A stretch of DNA of 64,000 bases, taken from contig NW_014577124.1 in the NCBI RefSeq assembly GCF_000485595.1, positions 526,774-590,773 on the forward strand, given 5' to 3'. The stretch is from Priapulus caudatus (Eukaryota > Priapulida > Priapulimorpha > Priapulimorphida > Priapulidae). The notes beneath the pieces are model-generated. The model was given only the letters and a program-made list of their open reading frames with translations. It ran no database searches and was not told the DNA's origin. Shown piece after piece: positions 1-11,100 of the stretch (position 1 is its first letter; each line of letters opens with the position of its first letter). The translations under genes were made by a program, and so were the position numbers.

Positions 1-360
1 TACCTATGTACGTATGCACATGCGTACACGTGTGTACATATGTGTTTGTTCATGTACGTGTATAAACGTACACGTATGCATATACGTTTTTGCAATCACA
101 TGTATGTTTGTACAGGCACATGCGTGTCCGTACATGTACCTATGTACGTATGCACATGCGTACACGTGTGTACATATGTGTTTGTTCATGTACGTGTATA
201 AACGTACACGTATGCATATACGTTTTTGCAATCACATGTATGTTTGTACAGGCACATGCGTGTCCGTACATGTACCTATGTACGTATGCACATGCGTACA
301 CGTGTGTACATATGTGTTTGGTCATGTACGTATATTTGTACATGTACATGCGTGTCTGTA
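1..360. repeat. 136-bp tandem repeat (minisatellite)
   Basis: A 136-bp unit starts at 1, 137 and 273. The first two copies are essentially identical and the third decays after about 330. The unit is rich in alternating purine-pyrimidine steps (GTAC, GTGTAC, CATATG). Long open frames here on both strands are by-products of the repeat. The array runs off the left edge, so its total length is unknown. It lies in an intron of the MAP4K4-type gene. Confidence 0.9.
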
Positions 361-563
361 CATATATACATACATACATACACGTGTACACATTGTACCG
401 TGTCTTGGGGGCGGTGGGCAGCTTCCGCTCTGTACATATGTACATACATACACGTGTACACACTGTACCGTGTCTTGGGGGCGGTGGGCAGCCTCCGCTC
501 TGTACATATGTACATACATACACGTGTACACACTGTACCGTGTCTTGGGGGCGGTGGGCAGCC
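361..563. repeat. 70-bp tandem repeat, three copies
   Basis: A 70-bp unit with a GTACATATGTACATAC half and a GGGGGCGGTGGGCAGC half is repeated at about 361, 431 and 501. It directly follows the 136-bp array and ends 35 bp before the first recognised exon acceptor at 598/599. Confidence 0.85.
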
Positions 564-598
564 ATCGATCGCATACTGAGCTGTGTTCGTTCACGCAG

Positions 599-3500
599 GC
601 GAGACAGAGAGAAGCGTGCGAGTCGTCCGGAGCCGGCCCAGGCTCGCAGGCAGCCCGAGGTGCAGCAAGCGCCGCAGCCTAAAGCTCTACAGCAACACCG
701 CCTCATAGGTGAGTGCTGCGCCATAGTGCTGCAGCATAGTGAGGCTGCCATAATGCTGCAGCATAATGAGGCTGCCATAGTAAGGTTATTAATTATATTA
801 GGGTTTATAGTGGAGAAGCATATTAAAGCATATAGTGGAGACAGCATAGTGAGTGTTTTGCTGTCGTTGTTGCGTTTTGACGCTGACGTTCTTGTGTTTT
901 TTCGTGCAGTCGTGCCGAACCCGCCCGCTCAGCAGGCACAGATGGTGGCGGCGGCGGAGCCGGGGCCGAGCGTCGCCGTGCCGCATCAGAATGGGGACGC
1001 GCACCCGCCCGCAAGGAGGAAGCCTGAGGTGAGTGCTAGCTCCTCCTACGATTCTCCTAGCTTTTTTAGCTCAGCTGACGAAGTCAGATGCAGCTTGTAG
1101 AATCGCATGATTGTCCGTCCGTCTGTCCGTCCGTCCGTCCGTTCGTCAACAGTTGGGCACAACCAATGAAATTCCCTATGCGAATCGCCCCTTCTGATCT
1201 CTTCCACCACACGAGTGGTAACGCTCGTACTGCAGTAGCAGCTTCCATCGTCACACATGTGCTCTCTTTCTCTCGCCGGTACTCTCTCTAGCCGATTCCG
1301 TCGTCACACGCCTGCACGACTAAGCAACGTTCTTTCTCTGTCTTTCTCTCACCGGCGCCCTCTGTAGGACCTGGAGGTGCTGGCAGCGCAGCTGAACCAG
1401 CTTGCGGCAGGCAGCGTGCGGCGGGGGTCTGCGACGGCAGCGGCAGCGGCGCGCGAACCGCGTGAAAACGGTGAGCAGACGGCGTCCATAACTCTCGGCG
1501 ATGAGGAAGAAGATGGCGGCGCCGGCGGCGGCGGTGACGACTCCGGCACCGACACGGAGGAGCGCGTGACGCAGCGCGCCAAGGACGACGGCACCCTGCT
1601 CGCATCCGACCCGCCGAAGCCGCTGTGAGTGCCCCCTGGTGGCGTGGTTCATTGCTAGAAGTCGTGACGAAGTTGGCGGCGTGTTTTTTTAGTGGGGTAT
1701 CTGTTCGGGGTTACGGTAGAGTGGGTTTTAGGGTTGTAAGGGTGTTGTGAGATGACAGGTTTCAGGTTATTTAATTTTATTGTTTAATTTTGATAATGTT
1801 TGATCGATTAAGTTTCGTATTTAATTGATTGGTTGGTTGATTATTATATAATTTATTAATTACAATGGGTGTGGTGAGTAATGTGTAGTGTGAATGTCAA
1901 TGAGTTCTAAGTTGTTCTGGGAGTTTGTATTAGACCACAATTGGCTCGCCCGCATCGTACACGTAAAAATTGTCTTACGAGATATCTAGCATTGTTGCTG
2001 ATGTGCTTTCTCACCCATTCATTGTGCAGACCTGACTTCTTCAAGCCTCCGGATTCGTACAATGAGAACACGCTGCTAACGATGGTCGTGCACGATGGTG
2101 AGTCGATAACGAACGAAGAGAACGAATCCCAATTATTTCATATATCCCATTTATCCATCTTCATCTTCATTGTTCTATTGTACTAGTCGCTGCATGTGTG
2201 TTTGTTTGAGGGTGACGCACACTCCTCACTATTTGTTGCGGGAATTGCGTTTTGGAGTAATCTAGTCAGTAGTTGGAGTCATGTAGTAACCAGAAGCCAG
2301 ATGTGTTAATCTCAACTGTGACTTTTTATTGCTGCACGGGAAGATTCTGATGAGTATGATACGTTGCCAGTCAGTAAGTCCCAAGTTTGCATCTTGTTTA
2401 TTAGTCTCGTATGTGCCTGAGTTCGTTTATTTCTCGTCTGGTGTTTGTGGCAGTTGCGTCTGACACGTGTCGTGCATAATGATATTCATAGCGTCTTTCG
2501 TCAGCAAGACAGCTGTGATAAACGAACCAAAATTTTGTCGTGAAAGCTTGTGAGTGTAACAAGCACGAAAAACGTGTTCTTATCATAATATGGTGCAATA
2601 ACATAGTGAAGGCTTGTGAGCACGGCAAACACAAAATTCTATTATAAAACATGTATACACATTATCATATCATCATAAAATTGTATTCCAAAAGCTTCTA
2701 GCATAGCAAGTGACAAATCTAATATCAAACACACATTAGGGCCATCATGCATAATGTGGGAGTAGAGTCAATATATTCTTCAGAGATTCTAATCGTTATT
2801 TGCTTGCCGTTCGGATGCGTAGCCGACGGCAACCCGGTGCAGGTGCCAGTGCCGCGCGCCATGGCAACCACGCCGGATGCGGAGGATGAGGAGCAAGATG
2901 GGACTCTGGTGAACCGCCGGGTAAGCAGACTCCCACGTTTCCATAGTTACACGTAGTGCAGCCTCTCCCACGTTTCCATAGTTACATGTAGTCAAGAGTA
3001 TTTTATATATTAGATATATAATATATCTAGATCTAGATAATATCGATATATATTATAATATATAGATTATATTATATATACTACAGTAGAGCCGGTAGTT
3101 GCTCGCGTACGTCTAGCGTGTGTTGTCGCGCGTACTGACGTGTGCGGGGTGGTTGATGTTGCTGCAGAGGGAGCGGGCCAGGCAGGCGCAGCGGCAGTCA
3201 CAGCCTCCGAAGCCCAACAACAAGAAGTTGGAACGGCTGCAGCGGGAGCGACCCATCTCCATGCCGACGAGGCAGGAGCAGAGTTCCTCCGGGCAAAACG
3301 TACGTGTCCGCGCATTTTTGTGACAAATATAAATCACCTTTCTATGACTTTCCACCGAGTGGCTCTGCCTCTGACATAAGAGTAGCAAGACATAGCAAGC
3401 AGTTCTTCATTGTTACCCAACTTGCCTTTTATGAGTCCGTGTATTGTGAGGCGATTTGTGGTGAAGAGAACTGCCCTTGTGCTATGCCATACCTAAGCGC

Positions 3501-5199
3501 ATGTTGACCTATGAAACTAACTGTTTACTGCTTCGATACCTTGCGAGTGAATTTGCGAGCATATAATTACCCTGGAATTGCATTATCGCTGGATTCTCCT
3601 CATCCCCCTACTCCTTGTCCTCTTCTTCCTCTCCTCCTTGTTATCTTCCTCATCCTCTTCCTCTATCTCCTCTTCCTCCTCCCCTCCCTTCATGCGCTAC
3701 ACCGTAATAGCCGCTAGCACGCGGCACCATCTGTGAACGGAATGCGCGATGAATGTGAGACTTCTTGTTCCGCAGGACACCGGTCAGTTCTTCATCGGCG
3801 CGGCCAGCTCGCGACAGAGCAGCGTGCTGCCGGACCTCCTGCCACTCACCAACTCCCCGACGACTTCGTCCGGCAGCCCCCAGCGGCCGCAGGACAAGAC
3901 CACATCCGAGGAGGTACGTTCGTCCGCTCGCGCCGACGTCGATGCGCGTCATTAGCATTTCTTAGATGTTAGACGATGTTTCTCGATTGACGCGATTGCG
4001 TCAGTCGGGGGTGAATAATGACAAATTATGAAAAATGTAAAATATTGACAAATATTTGTCAGTGCTCAGTGGACTGGGGTTGCCCGGGAAGCTCCCAGGA
4101 GATAACCTCTTTGTATCTAACCAGAGTAGTTTGTATTCCTCCCTGTCGTTAAGAATAGCTTGGGTAACGTGTCCTTGGAGAAATTGGTTCCAAAGACAAT
4201 TCGTCATGTGGAAAATTATTCACGTGTAGCAAACTGAGGCCCGTTGTCTGAAATAAACATAATTGGTACACAATAACATTAGTCATGACATATTAACTCT
4301 TTCGAAACATAAAGGAGGAATATAAGCAGGAATATAAACGTTGACAGAAATGTGGTAACGTTCCGAGTTTCTCATACAAAGTGTATAGGGGTGTGGTCTG
4401 CGGGAAAAAGTTAACGTTAAGACTAATGTTAAGATCAATTTTGTTTCTGAAAACGGGCCTCTGGTCGGACACAATCCTCCTTCACGAGTGACATAGTAAA
4501 GATTTATATTACTCCTATAGTATGTCATCTCATAATGCGTGCGAAAATGAAGTTGGGAGTAAGTTTCTGGTTCGTATGAGGTAGTTAAATTTTGAGGTGG
4601 AGGTCAGTTCGATCCCAGGCCACGAGAATTGAGACTTGTTATGATATCGCATTTGCAATTCCGTAAAACTAATTTAGGGAGTGTATCCCAGCGTGGCTGC
4701 ACGTCCACATCAGCTGTTGCCCCTAGCTGTATGCATACAGTAGTCTCATGTAGTCATTCAGGGTTTAATCGAAGCAAAAAAATCGCAAATAAACAAATAG
4801 AATTGCACCTGCGTCTCAAAGTAGCAGACGACTGACACAACCCCCCCCCCCACCCCACACAACTGCAGAAATAACCATCGTTGTCCTGTAATGGTTGCTG
4901 AACATATGTTGTCAACCTACGCAAGTGTTTAGAATAGGCATGGGTGTTGTACGGGGGGATCTTGTATGAGTTTGCGTCGAGGCGAGTCGAGTGGGTCAAG
5001 GAGGAAGGCAGGGATCGCGTTAGACGACGCGTACACTGCATGCATGCTCCGCCGCTGCCGAACTCACTGCTAGCCGTCGCAGACACTCGTTTTTGCGCGC
5101 ACAACACCGATCTTTATCCGATTCCACGCGTGCGCTCGAAATTTACACTTGACCTTGCCTTATTTTTTTCTGCAGAGAAATGGGCTAACTTCAACCCAA
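599..5199 (+). CDS. MAP4K4: Linker-region exons of the MAP4K4-type kinase
   Basis: Exons read as 599-708, 910-1028, 1368-1624, 2030-2097, 2823-2920, 3168-3299, 3776-3913 and 5176-5199. All have AG acceptors and GT donors, and they join in one frame (946 nt; the first base completes a codon begun upstream). The encoded linker has [12 protein letters not shown], an acidic GDEEEDGG patch, [28 protein letters not shown] and an S/T/P-rich [12 protein letters not shown] segment. In the family this region is disordered, binds SH3 proteins such as Nck, and is heavily alternatively spliced. Linker sequence is poorly conserved, so the exact exon set is less certain than for the CNH part. Introns hold only repeats. 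Confidence 0.82.
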
Positions 5200-8100
5200 G
5201 TAAGCCACTCTGTTTCTTCACTCTGTGATTGTGTTTGCTATGCCTGCTGCTGCACCACGTAGAGCTTTTGTGGGCGGAGTGGGTGGGGGCGGGTGGACGT
5301 TGCATCGGGGGCTCTTCTTGTGTGCGTGCGTGTTCACGTGTGTCTGTGTGTGCGTGGTTTGTCGCTTCTGCTTGATTTGAGGCGCCCGCTGCCTCTGGCA
5401 TAGCTGTGTGTTTTTTTTCTGTTTTGCGGTGGCAAATCTGTGTGTTTCCCGTATAGTTCACGATCGTCTGTCTCTGGCAGTGGTCGCTACCACAGCCGCG
5501 AACCGTATTCCACTACATTTTCGAGTCTTTTCGCCGATGTGTTTTGCTGCACTTGGCACCGCACTCTCTCCTTTACAAAAACGCTGCGTCGGCCGATCGT
5601 TGCTTCCCCGAAAGTCGTTGATCTCTCGGTCATGAAAAAGTCTATAACGCTGCGGCTCTGAGCTTGAAAATTCCTTTACGTTCAGGAGAGTTAAACTGCA
5701 TTTGCGGTCGTTGTATAGTAATTTCGACGTGCGTCGCCCCGTTTGCTTCCTGCTCCAGTTATTATTAAACTCTAAGTGATCACTGATGGCCCACCTGTGG
5801 AGTCTACAGAGTTCCTATATGTACCTCTACGTACCTCGGCTTTCTGACGATATTCCCATTGTACCTTGTTTGCAACACACACACAACAGTTATCTCTCTG
5901 CATGGACTCATATGCATTATGTGTACTGCACTCTTTTTTTCTCTCACTCTTGCTATCTTTCTATCTCTTTCTCACTCTTGTTCGATCTAAATATTTCTCT
6001 TTCTTTCTTCCTCTCTCTCGCTCTTACTATCACTCCCTTGTTCTTGCTTGCCATCATTTTATTTTATTTGTGTTGTCTAGTCTCTTTATTGCTTGACTCT
6101 AGTGTGGCTGCTTGTGGAATGTGTGGAAATAATGCTTTGTTATAGCTCTGTTAGTCGTTGTATATCTATTAGTGACATTTCATGTTGAGAAACTTCATAC
6201 AATAAACAAATCTCCTTAAAATAATAAATAATAACATAAGTTTGAATTGTAAGCAGTCGCATTTCCTTCGTTCAGCTGTAATTTAATATGTAAGATCCTC
6301 TGTACAAGTTCCCTTGTATAATATTCGATAATCACTAAATTCGTAGAGTAGCCGTCGTCAGCACTAACGTCGTTCGCAATCTTTCCTAATAATTTTAACC
6401 GTTAGCTGCCACTCAGACGTGTAGACGAGAAAATGCTTTTAAAAAAAACGTACGTTGAAAATACGAATGACGCGTCGAACAAACCGCGCGCTTCCGCGCC
6501 GCGAGAAACTCGCCGACCGGCCGACTGACGTTCGCTTGTTTTGCCACCCCGCAGTACCGCATGGCGATCGGCGGCAAGGCGCCGCCGCAGTTCCTGCAGC
6601 AGAAGCAGAAGTCGTTCATCGGGTTCGGGTTCGGAGGCCGGGCCCGGCGGTGGCCTAGGGGGCGGAGCGACGATCCGCGCCGCGGCGCGATGTCGTTCGC
6701 CACCGGGGACGTGAAGTGACTCCGACGGACGCACGACGCGGGCCTGCAGCCGATCACGCCCGAGATACAGCAAGTACAAGGAACGCTTCAACTCGGAGAT
6801 CCTGCTGCTGCGGCGCGCTGGTGCGGCGTGAGTCGGTGCGCGGGCGGCCCGGCGGGGAGGTGTGAGGTCGGGAAGGGGATGGAAATGGAGGAGCGGGTAG
6901 GGTTGGGCGGTGAGTGACACGTGAAACGCGGATAGAAATGTTTTCGGGCGATCTAGGAAGTAGGCTGAGGGCGGGGACAGCGCGCGGCGGGGAGAGGTCG
7001 GAGGCAGTCAGGATTGGTGTGAGAGGGGCGGCAGTGTAGTGAGGTAGGGCAGGGCTGTGCGCAGCTGGCAAGGCGATGTGCTAGTTATGTCTCAATGACT
7101 ATTCTGTGTGAAAATCTCTGCATCAAATTTTCTGGGAATATAACCTTTATGGGTTTTTCAGTTAATTCATCCATTACATGTGGTACATGAAAGAAATGTA
7201 ATGTTTTCGATCTAGGGCAGCTTGTATGTCTATCGGTGTTTTATCGCACACCCGCTTGAAAACTATCAAATATATGGTATACCACCGGTAAGGACTAAAA
7301 AAGCAAGAGATGACAGAGTAATGTTTTGTCACCGCTCGCGTGTAACAGTCTGTCTCTCTTGCAGGTGTGAACTTGCTCATAGGAACAGAGAATGGACTGA
7401 TGCTGCTAGATAGAAGCGGACAGGGAAAAGGTATATGTTCAGCGATGTGTCGTTTCTCACCTATTCCTACGCATTTGAACATGAGTCTAATGAGAGTGAC
7501 TCTGCACATTTACCTGCTGTGCTTTAAACACACACCACCTAAATAGCACCTAAGAGCATTCAACACTTCAACAGCTAATAGGGGGTAGTTTTTAGTTCAT
7601 CGACTAGTATTTAGCATATTTCGATTCATTTCGTTATTGCCATTTACTATTTTTAGTTAATCTGTACTTCTAAGCCCACTCTACTTAGGTAAGCTTCTCT
7701 ATTTATTGTAGAAGATAAAAATACGAAAGATGTGTAATGCTGAGAGGTGATTAGCCTATGATATAAGTTACTATGATAAGTATATACGAGGGTAAGAATA
7801 TGCAAGAAAATCTCACGATTACAGACTGAGCGTGGCTCTAACGCGTCTGTGTGTTTTGCCGCGTAGTGTACCAGCTGATATCCAGGCGGCGCTTCCAGCA
7901 GATGGAGGTGTTGGAAGGACAGAACATTCTCGTCACGATCTCGGGCAAGAAGAACAAGATCCGTGTCTACTACCTGTCGTGGTTGAAGAGCAAGATTCTG
8001 CGGACGGATGGGGTAAGATGCATGCACAGTTATACGCGCACCGTGACGCATGCACGCACGGACGTACGCACACATACATATGTATGTGTGTCTGTGTGCA

Positions 8101-11100
8101 TGTGTGCATGCGTGCATGAGTACATATGTGTGTATCTATAAATATATATATATATATGTGTGTGTGCATATAATGAATAAGTTTGAAAGAAAAGGTGTAA
8201 CACTTGCTAGTGACGGGGTGATGGAAACCAGGGGCGTAGCTAGCCTGTCAACGATGTGCAGGCAGAACTAAAAAATAGGCGGGGGGTATGGTGGTCCTCC
8301 CCCAGAAAATTTGGAAAATGTAGACTGCAGGTGATGCTATTTGAGGTACTTTTGAGTACATGTACAGCCTTCATTCTGACTACGACAATTATATTTTTAG
8401 TAGAACAATTCTTGCACTTGCAGCGGGGCATTGATTGATGTACGGGGAGCATTGTTTAGGTCGCGTTTATTATTGAATATGTAGAGGGTAACCACCGCTG
8501 GGATGAGAGCAACAGCAAAACTCTTTTTGGTGAAAAAGCTGCAAAATGGTTGTAACCTGCTTCAATTACATGATTAACCCATGCATCAGGTGCCGTTTCG
8601 TACTGCCGCGTGACTATAATACTTGGCAATAATTAATTGGTATGTGTGTCAACATGTTGTTAATTCAACAGAAGGGGGTGGCTAAGCCCCTAGATTAGGT
8701 GATTGCCACAACAAACAAGAAAGCAATTTTCATCTCTGTAGTGAGATTGACCTATCATTGCTCAATCATTCAGTCTGTGTGTGGAGCATAGAACTAGAAT
8801 AGAACACACTATGGTGTGGAGTGGGGCATATCTTTTTTATGTATATTATCATTATTTATGTATGTTGTTTTGTGTATATTGTAAAAACTCTTTTTAACAT
8901 CTTTTTTTTTAAACCATTTAAAAAAAAGATGTGCAGGCGCGTGCCTTTTTGCCTAAAGGCAGCTACGCGCCTGGAAACTTCACAAAGAAGTGTTTTCCTG
9001 GAGAAATAGTTGCTTAAAAAGGGGGTGCTCTTGATAACAAAATGTGAACTAATGATGACTTTGTTTTTTTCTTTAATATTTAGTTGTCATTCGTTATTTT
9101 AATGTGAATTTCGTTTTTCAGCAAGTAGAAAAGAGGAATGGATGGGTGAACGTGGGTGACATGGAAGGTGCAATTCACTTCAAAATAGGTAAATTCTTTA
9201 GACAAGTGGTTTCGCATCGGTGCAACAATACACCACGCGTATAGATAAATACAGATGTGGCGTGGATCTTTCCTAATTTTGAAACCCCTAACTAAGAAAA
9301 TTAGCCTTTCTACTGAAGGGCCCTTTCCAAGGTGGTTCGAAGATACTAACGGTCTCGAGGGCCGTATTTCGTTAGGCTCGGGTCTGCAGGTCTAACTACT
9401 AGCAGGCCGCTACGGCGCCTGTAGGAAATCACCCCGCAGGCCAACTAGCAGCATGCCTACTAATGATTCAAAGTGCCAGGATTCAGAAGAATGTTGCACA
9501 GCAATTGTCGTACACAGGAAATTTTAGAAACCTCACACGCAAACCTTTGTTGAATTTCGGTTAGAGATCGATGCCAAAACTGCTGCGTTGCTAATCGCGC
9601 TTGGGTATGCCGCTAATTGCGCGTGATAAAAAACCAGCCGATTCCTTCTACATGCTTTACCTTGCTTTAACGTGATATGTGTATTAATTTATTATCAATC
9701 GTATTGTACTTCTTAAGATTGTTTCTTCAGAAACCCGCTTCATTTCACTTTTTAGTAATTCATTTGCATTTACAACAAATCAGACGCAATCAGAGCGAGT
9801 CTATCAGCCCTCTGCCGCGCTCAGTACAAGCGCAGAACAGGCTTATTTTAAGACTCGCTCTGGATTTGGTCTGCTTGTTTGTAAATGGCGAATGTAATTT
9901 ACTAAAGTTGAAATGAAGGCGGGTTGCTGACAAACAATCTTTTAAGAAGTGAATACGATGAAATGTAAATGGCTATACACATATCAGTAGCAAGGTAAGC
10001 ATGTGATAGGGACGGTATAGGCGTTATTTCCGTGCCATAAGCGGCGTAACAGGCAGCGCATTGCAGCGCAATGCATTTTGCATGCGATCTCAATGAATTT
10101 TAATGACACCCGTTCTGATCCCAATAACCTCACCAAGATATAAAAATTGTTTATATGCCGGACAGAATTATTCGAGGTACGTAAGGTTCGTCTGAATCCA
10201 GACTAGCCGTAGTTGCAGCAACCAAATCCGATTAGAATGTGTGGCCATGCTAGCTTACTGTTTTGGCCGAAGTCGCAGTGCAACCTACATTGTGTTGGCC
10301 GCGGTTCAGGGAACGCCGNNNNNNNNNNGTTTTAAAATAATATCAAGAAGATTTAGGTAATATAGCATGTTGAATTATACAGTAAATAATAATTGTCTCA
10401 AGTTAACACACATAAGTCAGTGTAGCTGCAAAGCACGTCGTATTATGGAAAAACTATATACATTTTATACAGGGTGGAGCTAAATAAAAGCTTTCCTACG
10501 TTATGACCAAACGTGGTTTACGTAAAACACCTCTCCGTGATGTGCTTTATCATTTGCATAGCTTCCTGTCTCCCAATATTCTGTACACCATCTAGCACAT
10601 CAGGCAGAATGTTGGCATTAAAAGAAGAATGTCATCCAAATATTGGATTGGTAATCAATGTTGGCTTTTCAAAATCCCAAAGCAGCACGTACAACAACAC
10701 ACCACAACCGACCCTACGGAACGTTGTTTTTCTCTGCCCTATATGTCCGAAACATTTGCTTCATCATTCAAGATGTAGGATCCACAGATTCCACACAGTA
10801 AATGATCAGTGTGGGTGAATCAGTGTGGTCATGAACGCGTGCGTGTGTATGATGATGATGGAGACGTACCTATAAATGCCTGTTTGTGCGTACGAACGTA
10901 AACCATTGTAAAAATTTCAAATCTCGGTCTTAAATGCTGCGGTATCCAGGGAATGATGCGGGCCTGTAATTTGCCTGGCGGGCCTGTAAAATCCCTTACC
11001 TATAGGCGCGGTGGGCCTGTAAGTTCTCAAACTAATTTCTACCCCTGCCCTCCTTCTCATCAGAGAATACTCTTTCTCGTGCAATTCTACTGCGTGCCTC

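Noticed and set aside
14-1100. Long frames of 222-336 codons at the left edge
   Set aside because: They run through the 136-bp and 70-bp tandem arrays and introns. Only 599-708 and 910-1028 within them are supported as exons by splice sites and phase.
2342-2367. Possible 26-nt exon (SDEYDTLP) between kinase exons 2030-2097 and 2823-2920
   Set aside because: It has a good GTCAGT donor, but inclusion would shift the frame (26 nt), and direct joining of the flanking exons is in phase. The acceptor is weak.
4280-4545. Possible foldback ATGACATA...TATGTCAT
   Set aside because: Only the outer 8 bp and a loose GGAGGAATATAA/TTATATTACTCC pair match. Too weak to call.
5786-6145. 119-codon hydrophobic frame
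   Set aside because: Composed of pyrimidine-rich intron sequence (CTCT, TTTC). It has no family match and contradicts the kinase gene on the same strand.
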